Shown piece after piece: positions 7,673-15,778 of a DNA stretch of 64,000 bases. The DNA is from Microbacterium sp. (GTDB lineage: Bacteria > Actinomycetota > Actinomycetes > Actinomycetales > Microbacteriaceae): assembly GCF_026393345.1 (NCBI RefSeq), contig NZ_JAPLAI010000052.1:1-64000 (forward strand), given 5' to 3'. The translations under genes were made by a program, and so were the position numbers. Numbering within the stretch: the first letter of the stretch is position 1; every line of letters starts with the position of its first letter. The notes beneath the pieces were generated by a model that made no database searches, was not told where the DNA came from, and worked only from the letters and a program-made list of their open reading frames with translations.

Positions 7673-8017
7673 TCAGTTCGCGGCGTCGTATGCCTCGAGC
7701 ACGGTGCCGGGAACGCGACCGCGGTCCGACACGGTGAATCCGTTCTCGCGCGCCCAGGCGCGCACGGCGGTCAGATCGTGCCCGTTGGACGCGGTGGGGC
7801 GGGATGCGGCCCGAGCCCGCGGCGCCGCGGACGAGACGACACGGCCGGCGTCGATGAACGGCGCCAGCGCATCGCGGAGCTTTTCCTGGTTGTCGTCGGA
7901 AAGGTCGATCTCATAGCTCTTGCGATCGACGGAGAACACCACGGTCGCGCCTTCCCCATCGGGGATGGGCGTGCCGTCCAGGTCGTCGACGAGTTGAACG
8001 GTGACCTTCTTCGCCAT
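7673..8017 (-). CDS. lsr2: Lsr2-family nucleoid-associated protein
   Basis: The 114-residue protein is a complete Lsr2. It opens MAKKVTVQLVDDLDGT, the conserved N-terminal dimerisation domain, and ends with the DNA-binding domain (AVRAWARENGFTVSDRGRVP, about 85-105), where RGR at about 102-104 corresponds to the AT-hook-like element that inserts in the minor groove of AT-rich DNA. Lsr2 silences horizontally acquired genes in actinobacteria. I choose ATG 8017 because AGGA lies about 5 nt upstream and the domain begins there; the frame is open to 8179 but that part is non-coding AT-rich DNA. It is transcribed toward the kinase/lipoprotein pair. Confidence 0.95.
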   Translation of the reverse strand: MAKKVTVQLVDDLDGTPIPDGEGATVVFSVDRKSYEIDLSDDNQEKLRDALAPFIDAGRVVSSAAPRARAASRPTASNGHDLTAVRAWARENGFTVSDRGRVPGTVLEAYDAAN

Positions 8018-8150
8018 GGATTCCTGCTTTCGGTTCTTCGGATAGATATCAATTCCGGAGTGGATACCGGATATGTTTTCCAGAATAGCGGTATCAACGG
8101 GGAATCCGTGGCGCATTGCGCAATTCACAATTCCAGGAGAATCGAGGCGG
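8018..8150 (-). promoter_or_regulatory. AT-rich upstream region of lsr2
   Basis: The leader and promoter region of lsr2 is visibly richer in A and T than the rest of the window (GATAGATATCAATTCC, ATACCGGATATGTTTTCC, GCGCAATTCACAATTCC). Lsr2 prefers such DNA, so autoregulation is plausible. No single promoter could be fixed with certainty. Confidence 0.45.
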
Positions 8151-8220
8151 CCTGCGGCACGGCGATATCTCGTTGCCATCGGTTCGCCTGTCGTTCTCTC
8201 GCGCCCACTAGCGTCGCGCC

Positions 8221-9531
8221 GTGCTGTCCGTCCTGCCCCGCCTGCCCCGCCTGCTGTTCGCCGCCCTCGCGGCCGTGTTCACCCTGTTCCTCGTCATCGT
8301 CCCGGCGCAGGCCGCATCCGCCCACCCCGCTGGCACCACCGGCGTCCTGGTGACGGTGCGCTCGGATGCGGTGGACGTGGAGATGCAAATCCACAACGCC
8401 GGGTTCGTCGCGGCGACCGGCTACGACATCGGCACCGATCAGGCTGCGCTCGATGCCATCGCCGACAATCTGATGACGTTCATCCTCCATCGCGTGTCCG
8501 TCACCGACAGCGTGTCGAGCCTCGCGCCGACGGTGACGAGCGCGCCCGTCTTCGAGCGCGTCAACGGCGAGGACGCGATCGTCACCACGATCCACTTCGC
8601 GGACGGCGGCCGGCCCATCGAGGGCAGCATCACGCTCGAGGACGAGTTCATCGTCGATGTCGTCCCGTCCCACCAGGTCTACGTGTCGCTCGTCAGCGAT
8701 TGGAACGACGGGCAGCTCACGGAAGGGGACCCGAGCGTGGTCGGCATCCTCGGGGGCGGCGTGACGGAGATCACCATCGACCGCACCGCGCCGTCGCCGG
8801 TGAACGGGTTCCTCGCCGTGATCCGGCTCGGGATGCTGCACATCGCCGAGGGCACCGACCACCTGCTGTTCCTGGCGACCCTGCTCGTGGTGGCACCGTC
8901 GGTGGCGCTCCGCGCGAAGCGGGGGTTGCGGTGGACCCAGCCGATCCCCGTGAAGCGGACGATCGGCCGCGCGGCGCTCATCATCACCGCGTTCACCGCG
9001 GGACACCTGATCACGCTGGCGCTGGTGTCGCTGGGGGTGGTGTCGTTCCCGACCAAACCGGTCGAGATCCTCGTGGCGGTGTCGATCATCGTCGCCGCCG
9101 TCCACGCCATCCGGCCGCTCCTCCCCCGCGGTGAACTGCTCATCGCCGGGGTATTCGGCCTCGTCCACGGCACAGCCTTCGCGACCACGATCCTCGACCT
9201 GAATCTCGGCTTCGGGGAGAAGCTCGTGGCCATCCTGGGGTTCAACATCGGTGTGGAACTGGCGCAGATCGTCGCCGCCGTTCTGGTGCTCCCCCTGCTG
9301 ATCTGGTTGTCGCACGCTCGCGCGTACGCCGGGTTCCGAGTGGCCGTCGGCACGATCGCCATCATCGCCGCCGTCGCCTGGATCGTCGGCATCGGCACGG
9401 ATCAGCCGTCAATGCTGCAGCCCCTGTTCGACACCATCGCCCGCTTCCCGGTGGTGTTCTATCTCGCGCTCGTGGCCATGGTCGCCGCCCTGTGGTTCGG
9501 CACGCGCGATCCGCGGCGGGTGCAGGTGTGA
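8221..9531 (+). CDS. HupE/UreJ-like integral membrane protein
   Basis: The 436-residue protein has a signal peptide (cleavage after AQAASA near 38), an extracytoplasmic beta-rich domain (about 40-195) and a C-terminal block of seven or so membrane helices. The membrane part contains LRLG or IRLGMLHIAEGTDHLLFLATLL (about 200-222), AFTAGHLITLALVSLG and GLVHGTAFA, the His-rich helices typical of the HupE/UreJ_2 family, thought to handle nickel or cobalt or support hydrogenase/urease assembly; the role in this arrangement is unknown. GTG 8221 is supported by TAGCGT at 8209-8214 ending 6 nt before it (leaderless). No hydrogenase or urease genes are nearby. Confidence 0.82.
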   Translation: MLSVLPRLPRLLFAALAAVFTLFLVIVPAQAASAHPAGTTGVLVTVRSDAVDVEMQIHNAGFVAATGYDIGTDQAALDAIADNLMTFILHRVSVTDSVSSLAPTVTSAPVFERVNGEDAIVTTIHFADGGRPIEGSITLEDEFIVDVVPSHQVYVSLVSDWNDGQLTEGDPSVVGILGGGVTEITIDRTAPSPVNGFLAVIRLGMLHIAEGTDHLLFLATLLVVAPSVALRAKRGLRWTQPIPVKRTIGRAALIITAFTAGHLITLALVSLGVVSFPTKPVEILVAVSIIVAAVHAIRPLLPRGELLIAGVFGLVHGTAFATTILDLNLGFGEKLVAILGFNIGVELAQIVAAVLVLPLLIWLSHARAYAGFRVAVGTIAIIAAVAWIVGIGTDQPSMLQPLFDTIARFPVVFYLALVAMVAALWFGTRDPRRVQV

Positions 9532-9562
9532 GGATCGCCGATACGTGAGCGGCTCGGCCTGG

Positions 9563-9630
9563 GGCCGGATGCTCGCGCCTCCGGTGGGCTTGCGCTCGCC
9601 GGGAGGCCGGATGCTCGCTCCTCCGGTGGA
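9563..9630 (+). repeat. Imperfect direct repeat upstream of the HNH gene
   Basis: Two copies of a unit reading GGCCGGATGCTCGC.CCTCCG followed by GTGG occur in tandem about 45 bp apart (from about 9561 and 9605), differing at few positions. Each copy also contains facing CCGGA/TCCGG blocks. No gene is visible here. Its proximity to the 9661 inverted repeat and the HNH gene suggests mobile or repeat-prone DNA. Confidence 0.5.
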
Positions 9631-9660
9631 CGGGCTGGCGGCGCGGACAGTTGGGGGGCG

Positions 9661-9741
9661 GCACAACGGCGGAGATCGTGCGGGATAGGTCGTGTTTCGG
9701 GCTCCCCGGGCCCGTTCCGGGCATGATCTCCGCCGTTGTGT
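9661..9741. repeat. Long inverted repeat (21-bp arms, 39-nt loop)
   Basis: The left arm 9661-9681 (contains CACAACGGCGGAGATC) and right arm 9721-9741 (contains GATCTCCGCCGTTGTG) are reverse complements with a perfect 16-bp core and only a G-T type mismatch and an end mismatch outside it. The loop contains a second GC hairpin (GGGCTCCCCGGGCCCG). It sits between the HupE-like gene and the HNH gene and could terminate the former, or be a member of a dispersed repeat family. Confidence 0.75.
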
Positions 9742-9765
9742 CCGGTGGGTGACTCTCACGTCCCT

Positions 9766-9781
9766 GCGAACATTTCTTCGA
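9766..9781 (+). promoter_or_regulatory. LexA/SOS box upstream of the HNH gene
   Basis: GCGAACATTTCTTCGA differs from the actinobacterial SOS consensus TCGAACATTTGTTCGA pattern at two positions. It covers the -35 region of the promoter whose -10 is TACAGT at 9803-9808. A second, weaker match, TCGTACAGTTGTTCCC, lies at 9800-9815 over that -10 and abuts the ATG at 9816. The double arrangement would let LexA block transcription. Confidence 0.65.
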
Positions 9782-9815
9782 TTCAATGTCGGAGGTGGTT
9801 CGTACAGTTGTTCCC

Positions 9816-11873
9816 ATGGAGGATCTGTTCACCACCGCACACCGGGCCTTGGACCGGGCCCGGGAGTTGTGCCCGACCGGGCGGCCGGAGGGCCTCGGTG
9901 CGGGTGAGCTGGTGGCGTTGAGCGAGGCGCTCGGCACCCTGCGGCGGGCGGCGGATGCGGCACTCGCGCCGGTGGCGGCGGAGATCGGCCGGCAGTCCCG
10001 CACCGAGCTGGGCGCGGATTCCCTGGCCCGGAAGAACGGGTTCCGGTCGGCGGCGGTGATGATCTCCACCGTGGTCGGCACCACGACCGGGGAAGCTGCC
10101 CGGGCGATGCGGATCGGGGAATCCACCACACCGCGGATGACGCTCACCGGGCATCAGGCCCCGCCGAAGTACCCGCACGTCGCTGCCGCCGTGAACGCCA
10201 CCACGATGGGGACGCTCGCGGCGGGAGTGATCGTCGCCGCGTGCGACCGGTGGGCGGTGCGCGCCGACCCGGCAGCGTTGGACCGGGTGGAGCGGATGCT
10301 GGTGGACCGCGCACCGGGACTGACCCTGGATCAGCTGCAGAAACTCATCCTCCGCGCCGAAGCCCACCTCGACCCCGACGGTATCGAACCCCGCGACACC
10401 GAACGGCGCCGCAACCGCACCCTGTCCATCCACGAAGACCGGGACGGCATGATCGTCCTCACCGGACGGCTCGACCCGGAAACCGCCGCACCCATCAACG
10501 CGGCCGTCGAAGGACTCGTCACCGGGATGCTCCGCCGCCGGCGGGACGCCGCCCGGGGTGGTGATGCCGGCCCGGTGATCGAGGACACCCGCACGGTGGC
10601 GCAGATGCGGGCGGATGCGCTCGCGGACCTGTGCCGACACGCGCTCGGCTGCGACACCATCCCGCAACGCCCCACCACCACCGTGATCGTCCGGATGACC
10701 CTGGAAGACCTGCAGACCTGCACCGGGTCGGCGACCATCGACGGTGTCCCCGCCCCGGTCAGCATCCCCACCGCCCGCCGCCTCGCCGCCGACGCCCAGA
10801 TCATCCCCTGCGTCCTCGGCGGCACCAGCGACATCCTCGACTGGGGCAGAGCGAAACGCCTCTTCACCCCCGCCCAGAAACTCGCCCTCACAGAGCGCGA
10901 CGGCGGCTGCGCCTCCTGTGGCGCCCCACCCGGCATGACCGTCGTCCACCACCTCCGCTGGTGGCACCGAGACACCGGACCCACCGACCTGAACAACGGC
11001 ATCCTGCTCTGCACCACCTGCCACCACCGCATCCACGACCTGACACGAGCGAGCACGGCAGCACGGCAGCGCAGCGCCGGCCCCACCCGCGCCGCCCGGT
11101 CAGCCGGCCGAGACCGACGCAGTCTTCGCCCGTTCCTCTTCCAGCGCCCGTGCGACAGCCTCGGTGACGCGAGCGTCTTCGCGCTCCTTCTCGGCGGCGA
11201 GGCGACGACCACGACGGCGGAGGTACAGGAACGCGGCGGCAGCCAGCAACAACACGATGACGAGGAGCGTCCACGGGATCGCCGCGCCGAGCGCGGTCCC
11301 GGTGACCACGGCGATCGGTGTGGTGGAACCGGAGGCGTCGACGACGACCGGGGTTACGGAGGTAGTGGCCAGCAGCACGAACAGTGGTGCGACGCCGGGC
11401 ACCGTCACCGTGCGGGTCCAGCTCTCCCCGGGCAGGAGCTCCGGCACCGCATCCCCCGCAGGAGCGTCCATCGCGAACCAACCGAACGACCCGCCCACCT
11501 GGCCCGCGGCCTGCGCGGACAGCGCTGCGTTGCCCGTGTTGTGCAGCGTGTAGGTCACGGTGGCGTCGCCGCCCGCAAACGGGTTGAGGCCACCGTTCCA
11601 CGACACGGACATGTCCTCGATGGCGAGCGACGGTGCCAGCTCACCGCCCACCCGCAGGTTCACCCGGATGCCGAGACGCCGGTCGACGCTGACGCCGGTA
11701 GCCGCATCCGGGACGGTGAGGGAGGTCACGACTCCGCCGGCGTAGTCGCCGGGCGTGGCATCGTCCGGGATGCTGACGGTGAAGGGCACCGTGGTGGTCG
11801 CGCCTGCGGCGACGGTGACGGTCTGCGTCTCGGGCGTGATCCAGGTGCCGATCGCTCGCGACGGCTCCCCTGA
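9816..11873 (+). CDS. DUF222/13E12-type HNH endonuclease, C-terminus lost; frame continues antisense into the neighbour
   Basis: The N-terminal part from MEDLFTTAHRALDRA is a DUF222 helical domain (about 1-300), and the HNH nuclease motif follows: CASCGAPPGMTVVHHLRWW, then LNNGILLCTTCHHRIHD (about 365-410), with two CxxC pairs and the HH/N/H residues. In this family a short tail of about 30-60 residues (usually with a PP.W-like motif) should follow; instead similarity ends near 11040, and the open frame runs a further 277 codons antisense to the DUF916 gene, where it codes low-complexity sequence. So the true gene is probably 3'-truncated. ATG 9816 is preferred since TACAGT ends 7 nt upstream; ATG 9786 is also in frame. 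Function of the family is unclear; it is abundant and mobile-like in actinobacteria. Confidence 0.7.
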   Translation: MEDLFTTAHRALDRARELCPTGRPEGLGAGELVALSEALGTLRRAADAALAPVAAEIGRQSRTELGADSLARKNGFRSAAVMISTVVGTTTGEAARAMRIGESTTPRMTLTGHQAPPKYPHVAAAVNATTMGTLAAGVIVAACDRWAVRADPAALDRVERMLVDRAPGLTLDQLQKLILRAEAHLDPDGIEPRDTERRRNRTLSIHEDRDGMIVLTGRLDPETAAPINAAVEGLVTGMLRRRRDAARGGDAGPVIEDTRTVAQMRADALADLCRHALGCDTIPQRPTTTVIVRMTLEDLQTCTGSATIDGVPAPVSIPTARRLAADAQIIPCVLGGTSDILDWGRAKRLFTPAQKLALTERDGGCASCGAPPGMTVVHHLRWWHRDTGPTDLNNGILLCTTCHHRIHDLTRASTAARQRSAGPTRAARSAGRDRRSLRPFLFQRPCDSLGDASVFALLLGGEATTTTAEVQERGGSQQQHDDEERPRDRRAERGPGDHGDRCGGTGGVDDDRGYGGSGQQHEQWCDAGHRHRAGPALPGQELRHRIPRRSVHREPTERPAHLARGLRGQRCVARVVQRVGHGGVAARKRVEATVPRHGHVLDGERRCQLTAHPQVHPDAETPVDADAGSRIRDGEGGHDSAGVVAGRGIVRDADGEGHRGGRACGDGDGLRLGRDPGADRSRRLP

Positions 11874-12182
11874 CACGAGCAGGGAGAGCTGCCCGTCGTC
11901 GGAGGTGAAACCGTCGGCGGCGTAGACGGAGAGGTCGACCGGTTCATCGCCGTGATTGGCGATGACGAGGGCGTCGGTGAGCGAACCGCCCGGATCGACC
12001 GTGTAGGTGAAGTTCGTGCGTTCGGAACCGAGATCGTTGGATGCGGTACGGACGGTCCAGGTGACGTCGTCGGCGCCGGCGGCGTGCGCGGGCAGAGCGG
12101 GGAGGACGACGGTGAGAGCGGCGAGGGCGGTGACCCAGAACGCCCGGATGGGAGGGCGGCGGGAGGCGGGGGATGCGTTCAC
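11100..12182 (-). CDS. DUF916-type secreted membrane-anchored protein (WxL-interacting-like)
   Basis: The 360-residue protein has a signal peptide (cleavage after AHAAG, about residue 36), two immunoglobulin-like beta domains (about 40-150 and 165-270) with the DUF916 flavour (FTYTVDPGGSLTDALVIANHG), then one membrane helix (WTLLVIVLLLAAAAFLYL, about 298-318) and a charged cytoplasmic tail (Arg/Glu/Lys to the end). In Firmicutes, DUF916/DUF3324 proteins bind WxL-domain proteins and peptidoglycan. The gene just upstream encodes a WxL-like tail, with 86 nt between them on the same strand, which fits that pairing. It converges with the degraded HNH gene. Confidence 0.75.
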   Translation of the reverse strand: MNASPASRRPPIRAFWVTALAALTVVLPALPAHAAGADDVTWTVRTASNDLGSERTNFTYTVDPGGSLTDALVIANHGDEPVDLSVYAADGFTSDDGQLSLLVSGEPSRAIGTWITPETQTVTVAAGATTTVPFTVSIPDDATPGDYAGGVVTSLTVPDAATGVSVDRRLGIRVNLRVGGELAPSLAIEDMSVSWNGGLNPFAGGDATVTYTLHNTGNAALSAQAAGQVGGSFGWFAMDAPAGDAVPELLPGESWTRTVTVPGVAPLFVLLATTSVTPVVVDASGSTTPIAVVTGTALGAAIPWTLLVIVLLLAAAAFLYLRRRGRRLAAEKEREDARVTEAVARALEEERAKTASVSAG

Positions 12183-12268
12183 GAGAGGGCTTTCGGACGT
12201 GGCGGAAAACGGGACGATCCGTGGGAGAGGGCGAGGCCCTCCCCCACGGATGTGGTGGCGATCTGTCG

Positions 12269-14251
12269 TCAGCCGGCGAGCGCGGTGACGGTCAGGGTCG
12301 CGCGGTAGCTGCCCTTATCGGTACCGGCCGGCAGCTTCAGATCGAGGTCTGCGCCGAGGAGCGCCTGACCCTTCTCGTGACCCTGCGCGCCGGAGCCGAG
12401 CACGCGGCTGACCGAGAGACCCGTGCCGCCGACGAAGCCCGACGCCACCGGGGCGCCCGCGACCGCACCGGCACCGGCGGTGAGCACCTTCGGGGTCCAG
12501 CCCAGGTAGCTGCCGGAGAAGGTCTTCCCGCCGTCGGTGAAGTCGCCCACGACCGCGGTCAGCGACCAGGGCGCCAGCGAGGAGCGGGTGTCGGAGACGC
12601 TGATCGGGTTGATCTCGCCCGTGGCCTCGAAGGAGCCCTCGGTGGTCTCCTGCGCGGTCCCGAGATCGACGAGACCGTTCTGGCCGTCGATGGTCCACCC
12701 GAACTCGCCCGGGGCGGCCGCGGGAACATCCACCTGGATCTCCTCGCCGTCACCGTGGAACGGGTGGATCGTGACGCTGTCGATGACCGTGCCGACGCCG
12801 GCGACGGGGGTCATCGACCCCTCCGTGCCGCACCAGCCGACCTTGCCGAGCTCCACGGCCGCGTTGGGTGCGTCGCAGGTGCCGGAACGGATGCCCTCGA
12901 CGACCAGCTCGTCGGCCTTGACCTGCACCTTGACGTAGCTGCGGACGTGCTCCTGGTTCTCCACCGAGTCGTACCAGTAGTTCTGCGGGTTCAGCGGGTC
13001 GGCGCCGTTTCCGGCACCGCTGGTGCCGCTGGTGTCCGGCGCGGTGATGTCGTAGTACTTCGATCCCGAGGCGGAGTTCGCGGTCATGTAGATGACCCCG
13101 CCCTCGCCGACGAACACATCGTTCGCGCCCGGCTGCTCGTCGGCGTTCGCCTTCGCGCCGTCCTTGATCTCGTAGCTGCGGGTGTACACGTGGTCGTGGC
13201 CCTGCAGGACGAGGTCGACACCGAGGTTCGAGAAGGTCGTCGGGAAGTCCACCCGGCGCACCTTGTTGTCACTGTCCTTCGCGTGGTCCGCGGCGGAGTA
13301 GATCGAGTGGTGGTAGACGAGCACCGTGTACTTGGCGGCGGCGCCGTGCTGGTTCACCACATCCGTGACGTACTGCACGTGGGCCGCGTCCCCGCCGCCG
13401 GTGGCCGAGTTGTAGCTGTTGCTGTTCAGATCGATGAACAGCACGTCCTTGTAGATGTACCAGTAGTCACCGCCCGAGGTGGTCGACTTCTGCGCGGCCT
13501 TGGCGTAGTACGCATCCGAATAGTCGGTGTTCGGCGTGTAGAAGTGCTGCTCGTAAGCCTTGCCGCCGACGTCGTGGTTGCCGATCGTCGCCGCCCACGG
13601 GTACTGGCGCAGCTGGTCGGGGGCGAGGAACGCGTCCCACTGGGTCTCGGTGTTGGCCGTTTCGACCTGGTCGCCGCCGGAGACGAGAAGCTCGGCGTTC
13701 GGGTTGGCGGTGAGCGCCACGCCGAGGGTGTCGGCCCAGCCCGCGCCGTCCTTCGCGACGTTCCCGGAGGCGCCGATCTGGGGGTCGCCGAAGAACAGGA
13801 AGTCGAAGTCTCCCTCGAACGACTGCGTGGTGAAGGAGTACGTGGACGACCAGTTGTCGGCCGCACCGACGCGGTAGGAGTACTGCGTGTTCTCCTGGAG
13901 CCCGGAGACGACCGCGTGGCGGTTGTACCCGCCGCTCGTGGCGATGTTCGCGGTACCGGTCGCCGAGAACGTGGTCACGGATGCGCCGAACGCGCCGTTC
14001 ACGAGCGACGCGGTCGGGGCGACCTGCACGACCTGCGCGCTGTCGGTGGAGGTGTACCAGCTGAGCGTGCGCTGGGTCTCGTCGGAACCGACGCCGAGGA
14101 CGATGCCGGTGTAAGACGCGGTGTCGGCGGCGTGCGCTGCGGTCGGTGCGACGGCGATGACGCCACCGACGGCCAGGGCCGCCGTGACGGCCGCAGCCGA
14201 CAACCACAGTGCCGCGCGGCCGGTGGGCCGAGAGGGTGCTACCAGGAGCAT
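12269..14251 (-). CDS. Secreted purple-acid-phosphatase-like phosphoesterase with WxL-like C-terminal domain
   Basis: The 660-residue protein has a signal peptide ending AHAADTA (about 42), a fibronectin-like N-domain typical of purple acid phosphatases (about 45-145), then a calcineurin-type metallophosphoesterase domain with FFGDPQIG, SGGDQVE, IGNHDVGG, VYHHSIYS and QGHDHVYT (about 150-420), enough to bind two metals. The C-terminal part carries PWSLTAVVGDFTDG (about 562) and LGWTPKV (about 585), which look like the two motifs of a WxL cell-wall-binding domain, and ends in a beta-rich LKLPAGTDKGSYRATLTVTAL. Start ATG 14251 has GGAAG 5 nt upstream; the longer frame is non-coding. It probably acts at the cell surface together with the downstream DUF916 protein. 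Confidence 0.85.
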   Translation of the reverse strand: MLLVAPSRPTGRAALWLSAAAVTAALAVGGVIAVAPTAAHAADTASYTGIVLGVGSDETQRTLSWYTSTDSAQVVQVAPTASLVNGAFGASVTTFSATGTANIATSGGYNRHAVVSGLQENTQYSYRVGAADNWSSTYSFTTQSFEGDFDFLFFGDPQIGASGNVAKDGAGWADTLGVALTANPNAELLVSGGDQVETANTETQWDAFLAPDQLRQYPWAATIGNHDVGGKAYEQHFYTPNTDYSDAYYAKAAQKSTTSGGDYWYIYKDVLFIDLNSNSYNSATGGGDAAHVQYVTDVVNQHGAAAKYTVLVYHHSIYSAADHAKDSDNKVRRVDFPTTFSNLGVDLVLQGHDHVYTRSYEIKDGAKANADEQPGANDVFVGEGGVIYMTANSASGSKYYDITAPDTSGTSGAGNGADPLNPQNYWYDSVENQEHVRSYVKVQVKADELVVEGIRSGTCDAPNAAVELGKVGWCGTEGSMTPVAGVGTVIDSVTIHPFHGDGEEIQVDVPAAAPGEFGWTIDGQNGLVDLGTAQETTEGSFEATGEINPISVSDTRSSLAPWSLTAVVGDFTDGGKTFSGSYLGWTPKVLTAGAGAVAGAPVASGFVGGTGLSVSRVLGSGAQGHEKGQALLGADLDLKLPAGTDKGSYRATLTVTALAG

Positions 14252-14544
14252 GTGTCTTCCGTTTCTGTGGGGAAGGGAGTGGGGTGGGCGCACACGGAGG
14301 GTGCCCGACGTCCACGATCGAGGTGTCACCTTGCCCGGGCGTGAACACTCGGTGACCCGTGCGGCGTCGCAAAAGGGAACATCTGCTGATCGGCGGCTTC
14401 CGCGCAGGTGTCCGACCGCGCCGGTGAACGCTGGGCACTGATCGGGCGAACAATGCGGGAACTCGGCCCCGGGGAGCCCGGATGCGGCACATTCCGGCCG
14501 CATCCTGGAGTCACCACCGTTGCCCACCCGACGAGGACCCCCCT
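14252..14544. other. Intergenic region, divergent promoters expected
   Basis: Between the phosphoesterase (minus) and the lipoprotein at 14545 (plus) I see no gene. CGGAAG on the minus strand is the phosphoesterase ribosome site. No convincing promoter, repeat or RNA could be pinpointed by eye. Confidence 0.4.
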
Positions 14545-15198
14545 GTGCATCACCGCGCCGCGCTCGCGACGACCCTGACCGCCGCCGTCCTGCTCCTGTC
14601 GGGGTGCGGCGCCGCCGACTGGACCACCCCCCGCCCCGACACCACAGCGGTCGGCATGCCGGCCACCGGATTCGCGCCGTCCGCGTCACCGTCTCCCGAG
14701 GCCACCGTGACGCCGGCGTCCGGCTCATGGGAAGGCGTGTCGCCCTCCCCCGGGTACCGCGTGGTGCTCCTCACCCGCGGGGCCGACGAGACCACCGCGA
14801 CGCTGGCCGCGGCCGTGACCGCGTGGGCCGCCGCCGAGTCGGTGGACCTGCGTCGAGTGGATGCGGACGGCGACGCGATCCGCGGCATCGTCCAGGCGAT
14901 GGAGCTGAACCCGGAACTGATCGTCACCGTCGGCGAGGATCTGATCGACCCGCTCGCCACGGTGACGCCGAATCATCTGGAGGTGCCGTTCCTCGTGCTC
15001 GGCGCGGAACTTGCGGAACCGACCGCCAACGTCACCGCCGTCGAGTGGACGGGCGCCGGGTTCCGCGGTTCCGGCCTCGGGTCGGCGACACAATTCGACC
15101 CGGAGTCGTTCACCCCGGAACGCGGCGCCGATGCGATCCGGGCCGGCGTCGCCGCCGTCCTCACCGGGATGACGGGAGTGGTGCTCTGGATCGAATGA
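14545..15198 (+). CDS. Lipoprotein with substrate-binding-like (BMP-type) fold, function unknown
   Basis: The 217-residue protein starts at GTG 14545 (GAGGA about 9 nt upstream) with a signal peptide and lipobox LLLSGC (Cys near 20). After a Pro/Thr/Ser linker the mature domain alternates strands and helices: YRVVLLTRGADETT, VRRVDADGDA, ELIVTVGEDLIDPL and VPFLVLGAELAEP. This resembles half of a periplasmic-binding fold such as BMP-family lipoproteins, but it is much shorter (about 160 residues). In-frame upstream codons exist to 14482 but lack a ribosome site. It converges with nicotinamidase (4 nt between stops). Confidence 0.75.
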   Translation: MHHRAALATTLTAAVLLLSGCGAADWTTPRPDTTAVGMPATGFAPSASPSPEATVTPASGSWEGVSPSPGYRVVLLTRGADETTATLAAAVTAWAAAESVDLRRVDADGDAIRGIVQAMELNPELIVTVGEDLIDPLATVTPNHLEVPFLVLGAELAEPTANVTAVEWTGAGFRGSGLGSATQFDPESFTPERGADAIRAGVAAVLTGMTGVVLWIE

Positions 15199-15202
15199 GC
15201 GC

Positions 15203-15778
15203 CTAGTCTGCGGAGATCAGCTCGCCCCCGGCGTGCGCGATCTCGGCAAGGGCCCTCTCGCTCGAGTCCGGGTGAACGCCGGCGATGAGGTCGGTCAACA
15301 CCCGCACGTGCCGCCCCGCGGCGATGGCGTCGAGTGCCGAGGCACGGACGCAGTAGTCGGTCGCGATCCCCGCGATGTCGATGTCGAGGATGCCGTGCTG
15401 CTCCAGCAGCTGCGTCGCGGTGACGCCGTCATCGGAGACCCCTTCGAACAGCGAGTAGGCGGGATTGCCCTGCCCCTTCTTCAGATGGTGGGTGACCCGG
15501 CCGACGTCGAAGCCGTCGTCGTACTCCGCGCCGACCGTGCCGGCAACGCAGTGCACCGGCCACGTGTCGATGAAATCGGGCTCCGCGGCGAAGTGGCCGC
15601 CGTTGTCGCCGTCGCCGTCATGCCAGTCGCGGGAGGCGACGATGATCTCGTAGTCGCCGGCATGGGACTCGAGGAAGGCGGTGACGCGGTGCGCGACCGC
15701 ATCACCACCTTCGACGCCGAGTGCGCCATGCTCGGTGAAGTCGTTCTGGATGTCGACGAGAAACAGTGCCCTGGTCAC
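15203..15778 (-). CDS. pncA: Nicotinamidase (isochorismatase-family amidohydrolase)
   Basis: The 191-residue protein matches nicotinamidase: RALFLVDIQNDFTEHGALG places the catalytic Asp near residue 10, GVSDDGVT follows a KGQ (catalytic Lys), and ATDYCVRASALDA carries the nucleophilic Cys near 140. The metal ligands DWHDGD...NGGH region is present. It hydrolyses nicotinamide to nicotinate for NAD salvage in the cytoplasm. Start is GTG 15778, whose last three bases overlap the MmpL stop (GTGA), so it is translated from the mmpL message; a longer frame to 15877 lies inside mmpL. Confidence 0.93.
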   Translation of the reverse strand: MTRALFLVDIQNDFTEHGALGVEGGDAVAHRVTAFLESHAGDYEIIVASRDWHDGDGDNGGHFAAEPDFIDTWPVHCVAGTVGAEYDDGFDVGRVTHHLKKGQGNPAYSLFEGVSDDGVTATQLLEQHGILDIDIAGIATDYCVRASALDAIAAGRHVRVLTDLIAGVHPDSSERALAEIAHAGGELISAD

